Source: Holothuria scabra
Lineage: Eukaryota > Echinodermata > Holothuroidea > Aspidochirotida > Holothuriidae
NCBI GenBank assembly: GCA_037179385.1
Contig: CM074179.1
Location: forward strand, 4,402,001-4,466,000
DNA length: 64,000 bases
Reading direction: 5' to 3'
Below, piece after piece: positions 42,000 to 53,639 of the stretch. Position numbers and translations under genes: made by a program. Position 1 is the stretch's first letter, and every line of letters begins with the position of its first letter. Under the pieces are notes generated by a model. That model saw only the letters and a program-made list of their open reading frames with translations. It made no database searches and had not been told where the DNA came from.

Positions 42000-44900
42000 T
42001 TCCTTCTCCCAGGTGAGGAAGGATAGTGAGGGTAGATGCGTTTCTGTTTTGTGTACATTCCCTAACTCTGTGACAGTTCGCTTTTGTAATGTTTACGCCC
42101 CGTGTAATCCGAGAGATCGCATAGATTTCCTTAAGAGCTTGTATGTTTACACAGGTGGGAATTCACTTGTGGTTTTGGGAGGTGATTTTAATTGTGTTGT
42201 GTCTAGCAAGGATCGGTCGAGCGACTTGACAAATACCTCTACATTCACGGGTTGGGATGAGTTGAAAAGTCTCATTGTTTCTCCCGGCCTGGTTGACAGT
42301 TGGCTTATTTCAAATCCTTCTACCGAGGGACACATCTGGAGGCATCCTGGTAAGCGGTAAATTTCTACAATCGATAGAATTTATACTCCTTGTACTAGCA
42401 CCGTTGTAAGTTGTATTGTAGTTAATATCCCTTTCTCCGATGATGATGGTGTTAAAGTTGTTTTAAAACACGTGACAGCTGGTCGAAAGAGTGACAGCTA
42501 TTGGAAATGTAATACTACTATTCTAACTGATGAGTTGTTCCAACGTGATTTCAGATCTCACTACGCGGCGTGGCGCACTTTACTACCAGGATTTAATACC
42601 ATGATCGATTGTTGGGAAATGATTAAAGAAAGAGTTTAAGGTCTTTTCATTAAACATGGAGTGCGGCTAGCTGGGGAGAGGCGTAGGAGGTTGTTAGCAC
42701 TGCAACGCTAGTGCCTTTTGGGGAAGTTATGAGAAGGGTTTTGGCGGAGGTGGATCGGGGTCCTGATCCGCTCTAGGGTCAGGGAACTTGATGGAAGGGA
42801 AAACTCTCCTTCCTTCTTTTGTATGAAGGAGAGGTCTCGAGCTGAAAGTAAAGTTGTGTCTAAAGTGAGGGATACGTGGTTGAGGGTGAGGAAATTGGGA
42901 AGGTCTTTCACTCTTTCTTTAGTGAGTTGTACGCTGAGGGGAAGGGTGATGAGGATATTGCAGGGCTAAAATGCATCGACTCTAAGATTAATGAAGCAGA
43001 TCGTATTGGTCTGGACCAACCACTAAATTTGAAGGAGGTCCATGATGCGGTCTTGGCTATGGCCACCAACAAGTCTCCTGGTATTGATGGTTTACCTTAA
43101 GAGTTTTATAAAACCTTCTTCGATGTCTTAGGCCCTGACCTGGTTAATTTGTACAGTGCCATTTTTGATAGCGGTTTACTTAGTGAATAAGCAGCGTACT
43201 GCTGTGATTACTCTCCTTCTGAAGAGAGGGGACCCTCTGGATCCAGGGAATCGAAGGCCGATCAGCCTTCTAACTGTTGATTATAAGATTTTAGCCAAGG
43301 TCCTTCAGGTCAGACTTTCTAAGGTTATGTCTACTGTGGTGGGGCATTTCTAAACTTGTGCTGTCCCAGGTCGCTCGATTCACGATAATGTGTTTCAATA
43401 GGGACATTATTGATTTCGTTCAAGGCAAGGGGGAGGGGGTCCGGTGCTTTTATCTCTCTGGATCAGCACAAAGCCTTTGATTAGGTGACTGGTCTTTTCT
43501 CAAGCGGGTCCTTTACGAAATTGGTTTCGGTTCCTCCTTTTGTAAGTGGGTGGACATTCTTTATCGGGACATTTCTAGTCGTATTATCGTTAACAATGTA
43601 ATGTCTAAGAAGGTTGTCATTAGAAGGGGAGTCCGTCAGGGGTGTCCCCTTTCCCCCTTTACTTTACGTCCTGTTAATTGAGCCCCTGGCTAGGTATATT
43701 GCTTGTTATAAAGGGATTAGGGGCCTCACTCTCCCGGGAGTGGGGGCCTGGTTGTTAAATTTTTACAGTATGCAGACGATGCCACGTGCATAGCTAGTTG
43801 CCCAAGGGATGTCAAAGAGTTTTTTTAGTGTTATGAAATTGTTTGAGAGGGCGTCGGGAGCTTCGCTTAATTTAGCCAAAACCTGCGGGCTCAAGTTGGG
43901 GGACTTTGTTGGGCGTAAGCTCTCGGCTGCAATTCAGTGGAGCGACAATAGTATTAAAATTACAGGGGTGATTTTTGGGTCCGCTTACGCCGTTAGGAGT
44001 AATTGGCAGTCAAAAGAAGAGAAGGCAGAGGCTCGCTTAAGAGTGTGGGGAGGAAGAAATCTCTCGCTGGTTGGTAAGAAGCTGGTTCGCAGTGCCGTGG
44101 TCCCCCCCCCCCCCCGTTTTATTTTATCGCACCTGTTTTTCCAGCTCCCGATTCCGTGGTCGTACAAATCGAGAGGGCCGCCTTCAGATTTTTGAGGTCG
44201 GGAAAAGCGGAACTTGATGAGAACGATGGTAGGTTAGGCTTGGATGAGTTTAAGTGTAAGCCACAGGGCGTTGTTTGTCAAAGCTTTTCTCCGGGTCTGC
44301 GATATAGTACCGCGCCCGGCGTGTTTCTATCTTTTAAGGTATTTTGTTGCCAAACCACTGAAACAGGTTCTCCCTGAGTTATGGTGTAATTCCAGGCCCA
44401 ATGGTGACGAGTGTTCATCTCTTTTACAAGCTTGGTGTTGGGTTATTGTGAAACTTTCTCGTTCTCTTCAAGGGTTATCCCCTGGGTGTTACTCTACCAA
44501 GTTTCTTGCCAGTCATCTCCGCCCTGTGGGGGTGGCCCCGTCAGTGGTTGTAAAGGCTCCCTCTCGACCCTGGGCCCGTATCTGGAAGTCTGTTTTTGCC
44601 CCCCCCCCGGCTTGAGCCCAAGTTAGTAGATTTTCAGTGGCGCCTAGCCCACTCCGTTCTCGTTACAGGGGAGAAAATTAGGAGCTGGTGTAGAAGAAAG
44701 GGGGCGGTCCGTCTGGGTGGGTCTTCTCACAGCAGCGGCGAGGGTTTAAGGGAGTGGAAATTCGATAGGGGCTTATGTCTGGTTCCTGGGTGCAGGGTCG
44801 TCGAGACCCCTTCTCACATTTTTTTGAGTGTCCGCGGGTGTCTGAAATCTTGTCGTGGATAAAGCAGTTCGTGTCAGAGCTGGCTGGGGGAATGTGTTTT

Positions 44901-45012
44901 GTAAACCATTGTTTATGTTCGGGGCTCCCGCCCTTCGCATGCAACCGGTCACCTTTGACAGAATTTGGTATGCCATGTGTGTGACAAAATGGTTTATTTG
45001 GAAGTACCGCTG
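42000..45012 (+). mobile_element. Family A LINE copy A5 (ORF2 only)
   Basis: This copy begins inside the APE domain (VRKDSEGRCVSVLCT) and ends inside the last part of ORF2 (VTKWFIWKYRC). ORF1, the 5' end and the 3' end are missing. A LINE lacking its 3' end is unusual, since integration starts there; recombination or deletion with the neighbouring U2 locus is likely. It joins U2-end sequence at 45013. Confidence 0.82.
42013..45012 (+). pseudogene. A5 ORF2 remnant
   Basis: The APE part has RFCNVYAPCNPRDR, VVLGGDFNCVVSS and FSDDDGVKV (SDH lost). Stops follow at 42358, 42638 and 42709. RT has NKSPGIDGLP with a TAA, then LLLKRGDPLDPGNRRPISLL, LDQHKAFD with a TAG, RGVRQGCPLSPF, and YADDATCIASCPRDVKEFF at about 43770. 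The C-terminal part shows ASLNLAKTCGLKLGDFVG, ITGVIFGSAYAVRSN, C runs at about 44102 and 44600, DFQWRLAHSVLVTGEKI and CLVPGCRVVETPSHIF. There are at least ten breaks. Confidence 0.85.
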
Positions 45013-45162
45013 CCCACTCAATTCGGGGAGAATATATTATTATGTAAAAACAAGAAATTCCTCAGCTTAGTTAGCAAGTGAGTGACCTGTCAATCACTGC
45101 AACTAGTTTCAAAGGGCATTTCGAATATTTCACCCCCCCCCCCCCCACAAAAACGTCCTTAA
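45013..45162 (+). other. U2 3' terminus and spacer fragment between A5 and A6
   Basis: About 150 bp match 32821-32958 after the U2 stem-loop IV. Shared blocks are TTCGGGGAGAATATAT, ACAAGAAATTCCTCAGCTTA, AGTGAGTGACCTGTCAATCA and CAAAGGGCATTTCGAATA, followed by a C run and GTCCTTAATCG. It is the only trace of a second U2 unit. Sequence on both sides is LINE ORF2, so most of that U2 gene and of both LINEs has been lost. Confidence 0.9.
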
Positions 45163-45572
45163 TCGTGGGCCCATATAGCAAAAGGCCAGAGTTTCCGTAT
45201 TGATCGGGTCTACGTACCTTCTGAATTTTCTATTCGCAATGTTTCCATCCGAAATTTTCCTCTTTCAGGTTGAGGTTGAGGTTACTCTTAATATTACAGA
45301 AGATAGGGTTAGAGGGAAAGCGGTTTGGAAGTGCGATACAACAGTACTGGGAGATGAGAATTTTCAAGCAGATTTTAAGAGGCATTTTGAAATGTGTAGC
45401 ACTTTGAAGCCTGGTTTTAATTCTATCATAGATTGGTGGGAGGATGTGAAAGAAAAAGCGAAAGCTTTAATTATCCGACACAGTGTTCGTCCCGCACGAG
45501 CAAGGCGCGCTTAAGTCCAGCTTACATCAAGCTCACAAAAAAGAATTTGAAAATCTGTTGGATGTAGAAAAG

Positions 45573-45591
45573 GGGGGGGGGGGGGGGGGGC
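45573..45591 (+). repeat. Poly-G tract in A6 ORF2
   Basis: It sits where A1 has GAGGAGGGGGGCTGCT (2048-2063) and A7 has a run of about 20 G (56251-56270). Expansion at the same codons in two copies points to slippage at a G-rich seed. Confidence 0.9.
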
Positions 45592-47508
45592 TTTATTCGA
45601 TCCAGAGTACGCTTTCTAGATTCAGAGGAGAAACCGTCTTCCTTCTTTCACAGACAAGAAAGATTCCGTGCGGGGAGTAAGGCGATTCGCTCTATCCGTG
45701 ACCCTACATGGGATGTCGTGACTCATTATAAGGACGTTTTAGGGGTCTTTCATGATTTTTATTCAAATCTCTTCGCTAGAGAAGAGAACATTGATGAAGG
45801 GTGCCAAGATGACTTGTTACATTGAATTAAAAATCCTCTTGATACTGTATCTGCAGCCAAATTAGAGGGAACCATTGAGCTTCCCGAAGTAGAGCAAGCC
45901 CTCAAAATGTTGCCTAGCAACAAGTCCCCGGGTGTTGATGGACTTCCTTACGAGTTTTTCAGAGAAAATATTGTAGGTACAGAGCTTATTCAAGTTTATC
46001 AGGAGGTTTTCAGTTGTGGTCTTTGTCTTCTTCTCAAAGAACGGGGATCATAGTTTTGTTGCCAAAGAACGGTGATTCACTTAACCCAGCCAACCGCAGG
46101 CCTATTAGCTTACTTACCAGTGACTACAAAATCTTGTCAAAAGTAATACAAACCAGATTGTCCACTGTGATGCCTCGGCTGATAAATGATCTGCAAACTT
46201 GTTCGGTTCCCGGAAGGTCTATTCACACCAACCTTTTTTTTTATGTCGAGACATTGTTGATCTAGCTAAGATTAGACCTGTCAACTGTGCTCTGATATCT
46301 GTTGACCAGGAAAAGGCTTTTGAAAAAGTCAATTGGCATTTTTTCTTCAAGGTCCTCCGTAAGTTTAATTTTAAGGGGAAAAGTTTTGTCGGTGGATTAA
46401 GATTCTTTACACCAATATTTGTAGTCGCACTCTTGTTAATGGTTTTCTAAGTGAGGATGTAAAGATAGCGAGAGGGGTTCGACAAGGCTGCCCATTGTCT
46501 CCATCTCTTTATGTTCTCTTTATAGAATCGCTTGCTCGTTACATACATAAGTGTCCAAACATCCGCGGATTAACCCTTCCTGGAAGTAATGGCAGGGTGG
46601 TTAAATTTGTACAATACGTTGATGATGCCACGTGCGTGGCCTCTAGTGTAAGAGATGTTAAATTTTTCTTTAGTTCTTTCAGTGTTTTTCAAAAGGCTAC
46701 CGGAGCGACTGTTAATATGCACAAAACGTGCGGGTTACGGTTGGGTGGTTTTGCTGGAAGGAAATTGCCAGCTAATATTAAGTGGAGTGACGAATCTATT
46801 ACGATTACAGGGATTTTCTTTGGTAGCGAAGCAGCAGTCCTTAGTAATTGGACTATTCGTTTTGAAAAGGCTGACAAGTGTCTTCGTCTGTGGAAGAATA
46901 GAAATTTGTTACTCCCTGGGAGGGTTCTTATAACCAATGCCTTAATTTACTCTTTGTTTTATTATCTTGCTCCAATATTCCCAATTCCAGAGGAAGTTAG
47001 TCATGAACTTGACAAGATTGTTTATGGTTTCATCTGGAAAGGAAAGACGGAAATGGTCGCAAGGAAGGTAGTATGTTTGACTAAGTTAGAAGGGGGGCTC
47101 GGTTTGGAAAATTTCAGGGTGAAGATGAACGCGCTTCTTGTGAGACCACTGTTACCTCTGTTGCGGGGGGATGCACCCCTTGTACATTTCTTTCTCATTA
47201 GATTTTTCACGGCTTATCATTGCGACGTTTTTACCCGCATTTGCGTCAAATCCGAGAACTAATTGTAGCATTAGTAGTCCATCTTTAAAATTAGCTTGTG
47301 AGGAAATTATTCATATGCACGCCTCTGATAGCGGTTTTCTACATGTAAATCCTTCGGTGAAGTCGAGATATCCGACTTTACCGTGGGGGAGATTTGGAAA
47401 GCTGTTTTCAACCCGCTTTTAGATCAGAGACAAGTTGACTTTTCATGGAGATTGGCACATTCTGTTCTGTATACCGGGGAAAAGTTAAAAAAGTGGAAAA
47501 TTTATAAC

Positions 47509-47537
47509 GGGATATGTATGACATCCTTGTGTGGGTT
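47509..47537. repeat. Target site duplication of LINE B2 (left copy)
   Basis: A perfect 29-bp direct repeat lies here and at 52741-52769, starting GGGATATGTATGACATCC and ending GTGTGGGTT. It is long for a LINE, and is part of A6 ORF2, so B2 is younger than A6. Confidence 0.95.
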
Positions 47538-47861
47538 GCTTTTTAAGTACATCAAAACGGGCACTGGGAAACAAAGGGAGAGGAACTCAAACCAGACCGG
47601 ACAAAAACACAAAGGCAAAGACTATTTACAGGACCTTAACATGCACCTTAACATGCACCATAACATGCACCATGAAACAAAATTTGTGTGACTACATAAT
47701 TCCTGTTTTGTTCTTGGAAACGGACACTGTCAAAACAAAAAACCCCAACCGGACCAGACACAGAACACAACGTTAAACTAATAACATCTATTTACACTTG
47801 CAATAAACAAAACAAAACCCGCCCCCCCCCCCCCCCGTTAATAAACAGGTAGTAGAATCAT

Positions 47862-50800
47862 TTACAGATTGACCACCACCCGGCCCACCCTCACCGAAAC
47901 AAGAGGACCCCACCGCCTGCCGAACGTCGCCCTTGGAAGGCGAACGTGGTCCGCTTCCACCCTCAGCCTTATCTCCGACTTCACCAAAGCAAGGACGACG
48001 TCCACAGGCCTCCCCTCCCCCCTGAAAACAATATTACATCGGTCCCTCCACAAGGCCAGCTTAATGGTGGCCGAAACAAACATCAGAATATTGCAAATAC
48101 TCGTATTGCATGGCGGGGGTGACAAGCCATACAAAGCATAGTCCTGGCAAACCGCCCACGCACGACAAGACGCGAGTCGATCAGCCAGGGTTTGAAACCA
48201 CTCCCAAAGGAGGCCCACGAAACCACACTGCCAAAACACGTGTGGCACACTCTCCCACTGATTGCATCCAGTGCGGGGGCAAATCCCATCTCCAAGACGC
48301 CAACGGAGGCGCTTGAGATTAGTCACGATGGCGTCATGGGCTATTCGCCACAGCAGGCCTCGCTGGCGGTAGTCAAGTGATCTATTGTGAACCACACGCC
48401 AAACTTCTGGACCTGACGCATAGTTCCTGGGTTGGGCCTGACCAACCAAGTCCTCAGAAGTGGCCCGGTATTGGTCCCCCGCACTGGACTGCGAAACATC
48501 CCCTACATTTGCCACCATACGAAGAGTTTCCCGCATAATACAATAGGTCCTCGTGAGTCTCCAGCTATGAGGAACACTGTTGCTAAACAAATTAGGGAGG
48601 AACCAACGGAATGACAAACCCCCCCAATAACGGACAAAATAAGCAAATGGCAGCTGGCTGTCAACGGCGCTAAAAACACACTTTGTCAGAAGAATACGGA
48701 GTTTTGTAGGAAAGTGCACAAGGCCTAATCCCCCTCTCCCAGGATCCTGGTAAACCACTTTCCTTCTAACAAGCTCCGTTTTCCCGGACCAAAGAAACTT
48801 AAACACAGCCCTCTCGAGTCGCAACAGGGCACTGTCCGGAGCAGCCAGAACAGTGCCGGGATACCACAAGAGAGGGTAAATGAACCTGTTGATAACTGCT
48901 ACCTTCCCCATCAGACTTACGTGGCGATCACTGAAGTCAAACAACCTAGCTTCCACCAGGTCTACTCTCTCGTTCCAGGTAAGTAACTCAGGTGAACCGT
49001 ACCCGAACCATATGCCATTGATTTTGATGGCATCGTCCACCCATGACGCCGCGAAGGGCAGTTGTTTCCACCGCCACTTACCTAAACGAAGTCCCTTTGT
49101 CTTAGTGGGGTTCAGTCTGGCACCTGTCGCTCTTTGAAAAAGAGACAGCGTGCCAGTAAGAGCCCTGAAGGAAGCTAGATCCGAGACTACACATGTGACG
49201 TCGTCAGCATACTGGAGGCACTTGACTCCAGCTCCACCGGGTATGTGAAAAGGCTTAAATAAGGGCTCAACTTGAAAGGCTCTCGCAAGGGATTCACTGA
49301 ACAATACATAGAGAAGAGGTGACAGGGGACACCCCTGCCGAACCCCACGTCGGACTCTGAAGGGGTCCGACGGTAGGCCATTAACAATAACCCGACTATA
49401 TACACTATTATACAATAAAGAGGTCCATTTAACAAAAACAGGATTCAACATAAACTTGTTCAAAATTTTAAAAAGGAAACTGTGATCAACCATGTCAAAG
49501 GCCTTCTCTTGATCGAGGGAGACAAGCGCACATGGAAGGTCACGGTCCATCACATATTCAACTAAGTCCCGCACCAACCACAGGTTCTGATGAATACTGT
49601 GTCCCTGCACTGCACAGGTCTGAAAGGAACCTACAAGATCTGGCATGACTGAGCCCAGTCTGCTACAAAGGGCTTTCGCCAGAATCTTGTAGTCCACATT
49701 TAACAAGGTAATTGGTCGCTTGTTTTTGGGATCTAGTGGGTCTCCAGACTTTGGCAGCAGAGTTATAACACCTGTGCGCTGCGAGGGGCTAAGTGTACCT
49801 TCAACAAAGGCAGAGGCAAATACATCACGGAGGTCGTGCCCGACAGTACCCCAGAAGCGTTTGTAGAACTCCACAGGGATACCATCGGACCCAGGTGCCT
49901 TTCCACCCTTCATCTTCGCCACTGCCTTCCAGAGCTCGTCTACAGTCAGGAGGGAACCAAGTTCGTCGTTGTGCTCTTCAGAGGGGACTCTGTCAATATT
50001 GTCTAAAAGGGACCTTTGAAGGCCCTCATCGACATCTGCCCGGGAGTAAAGCTGTTCATAAAAGGTTTTATACACATCCACGATGTCGAGGGGGTCCTTC
50101 TGTACAATACCGTGGATGTCACGAGCTGCTTTAATGCGGCGGTCCATGGCATGCATCGTGGCGTCCCGGTAAAATTTGATAGTTGGTTTTTCCCCTGCCT
50201 CCACGTAATTTACACGAGCACGAACACGGGCCCCGTGCATTTTTCGATCAAGATACTGTTGAATTACGTGGAGTGCGGAGGGGTACCCATCCCTCTCCCT
50301 GGAACAAAGCGAAAGGAACTCCTCCCTTCTCCGACGAGCTCTTGCGACACAGTATTTAACAGTAAAATGTTTGATGCGGGACTTGACATCATCCCACCAA
50401 TCTATATCTGATGAGAAGGCCGGCCGTAATGTTCGCCACCCTTCGTACCTGACTTTAAACTGTTCTCTGTAGTCATCCTCCGTTAGAATATCTATGTTCA
50501 TTTTCCAGAACCCCCTCCCTGTCGGCCAAGACTCTGGAGGCTGGAAGGAGACTGTAACTGCATCATGATCCGAAATTGGGCATGCCACAACTTCACATTC
50601 ACCCGTTGACAGTGAAGGTGGAGAGTACACCCGATCCAGCCTTGAGGCGTCTGTGCCATCAGGGCGGTGCCAAGTGAACACAGACAATCCGGGATGTTTC
50701 GCTCTCCAAACATCAACCATGTCGTGATTGTTTAAGAACGTGTCCAATTCCGCCATGCCGACACTGCAGCCTGAAGATGTACAAGAGGACATTCGGTCAG

Positions 50801-51253
50801 CCTGAGTGTCAGGGACGCAGTTAAAGTCTCCAGCCAGGATGCACGGGGCGCTGCCAGGAACGAAGGATGGAAGGGTCATGAAGAAGTCCCTTCTGTCTGA
50901 AGGCCGATTGGGCGCGTACACATTACACAGAAAAAAGTTCCCACAGGGATGTCTCATTGTAATGCATACCAGGCGGCCCTCATGATCAGAATCTACTTTT
51001 CCGACCATGGGGGTCCACCTTGGCGAAACTAAAATAACAGAACCACAAGAAGTTGCTGACCCAAAAGAAGCGTACAACCCCCTCCCCATTCATATGACCA
51101 GGTGTGGACATTGTCTTCGTTCACAATGTGGGTTTCCTGGAGGAAAACAAAGTCCACACCCATTGACTTACAAAACTGGAATATCCTAGCCCTCTTCCTA
51201 CTGTCCCTCAAACCATTAACGTTGAGAGTCAGGAGGGACAGGGTGTCGGACAT
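47862..51253 (-). pseudogene. B2 ORF2: APE endonuclease, RT, C-terminal domain (one frameshift)
   Basis: On the - strand it starts MSDTLSLLTLNVNGLRDSRK, 14 bp after the ORF1 stop. A single frameshift near 51085 (after WSYEWGGG) is the only break; the remaining 1075 residues are open. APE residues are present: LQETHI, LAGDFNCVPD, RLDRVYSPP, CPISDHDAV. RT has GGKAPGSDGIPVEFYKRFWG, LLPKSGDPLDPKNKRPITLL, LDQEKAFDMVDHSFL, RRGVRQGCPLSPLLY and QYADDVTCVVSD. The C-terminal Cys/His motif is CPRTGCNQWESVPHVFWQC. Total is about 1,130 residues, normal for the clade. It may be a recent loss of function. Confidence 0.93.
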
Positions 51254-51267
51254 GGTGGGGTGTGGAT

Positions 51268-52407
51268 CTAAACATCTGTCTCAGACCTGACCTTTTTATT
51301 TTCGTTGCCCGGGTTTGAAATTGGTGGGCGCGGCGTCTCACCTGAGGCTGACCTCTTCAAATGAGATGTTGCAGGTGGTTCTTCCCCCTCCTGAAAGCCC
51401 ACCGAATCAAACCAACTCATTCCTGATGGAGGGGGCTTTGGAACAGGCTCTGTGGCAGGCTCATCAACTACGGACATGGAGTCTGACTCCGAGTCCGTGG
51501 AAAGCTGGAGGTCACCCTCTACTGTAAACATACCAGCCTCCTCAGGTGACGTAGGAGAAGGTACCGGGGAACCTGCCACAGGGGCTCCAGACTCACAGAC
51601 TTTAGAGACGGCGTGGTCTCGCAGCACCTGGTCTACAATCTTTTGGGTTGCAGGGGACTCAGGTGCCACAACCGCCGTTTCTGCTCCAGGCTGCGAGGCA
51701 TCTGTGTCTGGTTGCGGGGGCTCTGGTGCCTGCTCCATGTCCGCACTGGCATGAGCCGCATACGACATGGGGCAAACACCACTGACATGTCCCTCCCCCT
51801 GACAAAGGTTGCACCGCACCTTGTTGGGGCAATCAGCCTTGTCATGCCCATTTTGCAGGCATTTGCCACAACGTCTGTTTGGACACGACCTGGCTTCGTG
51901 TCCGGCGGTTGAACATTTGAAACAGGTGCGGGGCTGCCCAAAGTATCTAATGTGGGCCTTGCAACCACCAATGAACAGCACGGAGGCTATGTCTTTCTCC
52001 AATTCCATGCGAAACAGCCTCTTGCCATTAAAAACTCCCTTCAACTCGCCCTCACCATATCGACACCACTGGGAGTTGAGTACAGTTCCGTACTGTTCAA
52101 GAACCCTCGCAACCAGACGCTGATCGACCTCGAAATTCAGGTACAGTACCGTCACCGCCACAGAGCGATCATATGGGGTGACAGTTAGCCCTTTTACCCC
52201 CTTCAGGGCATTCACACCCTTAACTCGGGCAGCATCTGACCTGAATTTGAGGTCGTACGTGTTGCGGTCTTGAAGCGCCTGCAACATCTCAATCTCGTTT
52301 ACTACAATACCATTCTTTTTCAAAACAGAAAACGCCATAGGAGGAGCGACGCTCATCTCCGACGTAAACTCCAACTTTACAATACTGCTATCCCGACCCC
52401 CGGGCAT
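51268..52407 (-). CDS. B2 ORF1 (Gag-like zinc-knuckle protein), intact
   Basis: On the - strand this is 379 residues from MPGGRDSSIVKLEFTSEMSV to the stop. Residues 1-75 carry AFSVLKKNGIVVNEIEMLQA and KGVKGLTVTPYDRS. A domain at about 75-155 (VAVTVLYLNFEVDQRLVARV to SVLFIGGCKAHIRYFGQPRT) is shared with family A. Three CCHC knuckles follow (CFKCSTAGHEARSC, CGKCLQNGHDKADC, CNLCQGEGHVSGVC), then an acidic Pro-rich tail and a short basic end. There are no C2H2 fingers. It would form RNPs with element RNA and is the only undamaged long ORF in the window. Confidence 0.92.
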   Translation of the reverse strand: MPGGRDSSIVKLEFTSEMSVAPPMAFSVLKKNGIVVNEIEMLQALQDRNTYDLKFRSDAARVKGVNALKGVKGLTVTPYDRSVAVTVLYLNFEVDQRLVARVLEQYGTVLNSQWCRYGEGELKGVFNGKRLFRMELEKDIASVLFIGGCKAHIRYFGQPRTCFKCSTAGHEARSCPNRRCGKCLQNGHDKADCPNKVRCNLCQGEGHVSGVCPMSYAAHASADMEQAPEPPQPDTDASQPGAETAVVAPESPATQKIVDQVLRDHAVSKVCESGAPVAGSPVPSPTSPEEAGMFTVEGDLQLSTDSESDSMSVVDEPATEPVPKPPPSGMSWFDSVGFQEGEEPPATSHLKRSASGETPRPPISNPGNENKKVRSETDV

Positions 52408-52687
52408 AGCAGCAAAATGTTTGTGGCTCTAGGCCACGCAGCAACAGTAGGGAAAACTTCAGCACTATAACTCAAACCCAGGAAGGGGGAAACAAAGGGA
52501 ACCCAACGCAATAGCACAAGGATAGACTGGGCTTGCTTGAAAACGTGCACGACCAAGCCCCTGTCCTCAAACGAGAGACCACACCCCAACGCTACAAATA
52601 GTATGACAGTAATATAGTATGGTACAGAACAGTATAACAAGCTAGGCACAGAGCAATACAATGCTAAAATTCAGCACGAGCAATCGA

Positions 52688-52718
52688 CGAGAGCTCCGTT
52701 AAAACACGTCCGCTCTCG
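52688..52718 (-). other. Family B 5'-terminal hairpin (B2)
   Basis: In element orientation CGAGAGC and GCTCTCG enclose GGACGTGTTTTAACGGA. The outer stem is perfect; the inner stem has one mismatch compared with B1. Confidence 0.65.
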
Positions 52719-52740
52719 ACGAAGACCAGAACAATTGTGC

Positions 52741-53423
52741 GGGATATGTATGACATCCTTGTGTGGGTTCATTCCGTGGCCCGGAAATTACTTGGAAATC
52801 ATTTCGATTTAACCCTTTAACTTTTTCATTTTTGGTTCTCCCTCTCTCCGTGCAACAACGTCGGTACTCAATAGGGTTTGGTTTATTTTTGTAGTTATGA
52901 AACACCTTATGTGGAAATGTAGATGTATTCATGTATATGAAAAAAGAACAGTTGAAAAAAAATGATGTCATTGAAATGATTTCTAAAGAGGATAGGGTCA
53001 TAGCTGATTTTCGCCGACTTCCCAGGGAAAAGTTTCTAAGGAATTGGGTTACTGGCAAGTCCTTTGTCAGGGTGGGAGATAATGTGTTGGGATTTAATCT
53101 GTCATAATTACAAACGGTTTGGTTTGTTGATATAACTTTTATTGCCTCCTATAGCTTTGTAAGCATACATGGTTGTTGAACAGTAGTTTTAGAAGTCCCC
53201 ACGACTCTTGTTCAACAGTAGTTAGTGTAATCGCTCAGTGGACTCTACAGCAGTATGTGCTTTTGTTCTTGTTTTAGACCTGTTTTGTAGTAACTTACGT
53301 TAACTTATTTTAATTCCGTACTGATCATTCCACCTGACTTTTACCTGTTCAATTTTCATTTTTCACTTTGTAATACACCTTTGTAAATTGCAAGTGAAGT
53401 TTTTGTTAATAAACTCAAAGAAA
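52741..53423 (+). pseudogene. A6, right part: end of ORF2 and 3' UTR
   Basis: After B2 the ORF2 tail reads HSVARKLLGNHFDL, HLMWKCRCIHVYEKR, DRVIADFRRLPREKFLRNWV and ends RVGDNVLGFNLS at about 53107, through several shifts. The 3' UTR is T-rich and ends AATAAACTCAAAGAAA just before the next U2 word. A small deletion of the Cys/His motif before the B2 site is inherited from before the B2 insertion, since the duplication spans it. Confidence 0.82.
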
Positions 53424-53436
53424 AGTATCCGATCTT
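53424..53436 (+). repeat. U2-derived junction word (variant), end of A6
   Basis: AGTATCCGATCTT differs from U2 nucleotides 35-47 at two positions. It follows the A6 tail. Confidence 0.75.
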
Positions 53437-53571
53437 TTCTCTTTTGTCTTGCCTTTGCCGGTGAAAGTTCACCTTCGTTATGTTGTTATCCTTCCAATGT
53501 TATATATACATATATAAATTATTTGTATTCGTTTTGATATGTTTGCAAGAGACGAAATATATTCAAAGAAA
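53437..53571 (+). mobile_element. Solo A-family tail, 135 bp
   Basis: It contains the tail hairpin GGTGAAAGTTCACC (53460-53473, a perfect 6-bp stem) and ends ATATTCAAAGAA before a perfect U2 word. It lies between two U2 words, so it looks like a severely 5'-truncated A insertion at the U2 site. Confidence 0.7.
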
Positions 53572-53584
53572 AGTATCTGTTCTT
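53572..53584 (+). repeat. U2-derived junction word before A7
   Basis: AGTATCTGTTCTT, identical to U2 nucleotides 35-47, is followed at once by the A7 5' end TTCTCATAGAGAGCAGACG. Confidence 0.87.
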
Positions 53585-53639
53585 TTCTCATAGAGAGCAG
53601 ACGTGTTTATTATCTCTCCTCTACATTCAGCACTCTTAG

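Larger units (their letters stand above)
45163..47537 (+). mobile_element. Family A LINE copy A6, left part
   Basis: This copy starts within the APE domain (WAHIAKGQSFRIDRVYV, matching WTHLEKGQSSRLDRVYV in A7). It runs to the ORF2 C-terminal region where B2 is inserted. It resumes at 52741 and ends at 53423 with the A-rich tail and U2 word. It is the closest relative of A7. Confidence 0.87.
45163..47537 (+). pseudogene. A6 ORF2 (partial APE, reverse transcriptase)
   Basis: After the partial APE domain come KAVWKCDTTVLGDENFQAD and LKPGFNSIIDWWEDVKEKAK. A G run of about 19 at 45573-45591 breaks the frame. RT has NKSPGVDGLPYEFF, LLPKNGDSLNPANRRPIS, VDQEKAFEKVNWHFF, ARGVRQGCPLSPSLY and QYVDDATCVASS (Ala to Val in YADD). 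The frame from 46495 to 47262 is open: KATGATVNMHKTCGLRLGG, ITGIFFGSEAAVLSN, LLPGRVLITNALIYSLFYYL, YGFIWKGKTEMVARKVVCL. It then shifts and reads FSWRLAHSVLYTGEKLKKW before B2. Confidence 0.88.
47538..52740 (-). mobile_element. Family B LINE copy B2, full length (Tx1 clade)
   Basis: This 5.2-kb element in reverse orientation has an intact ORF1, an ORF2 with one frameshift, a 3' UTR of 324 bp ending TTAAAAAGC, and the family 5' hairpin (52688-52718). A 29-bp perfect target duplication flanks it. It is the youngest-looking LINE in the window and serves as reference for B1 and the right-end fragments. Its target does not resemble U2. Confidence 0.95.
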
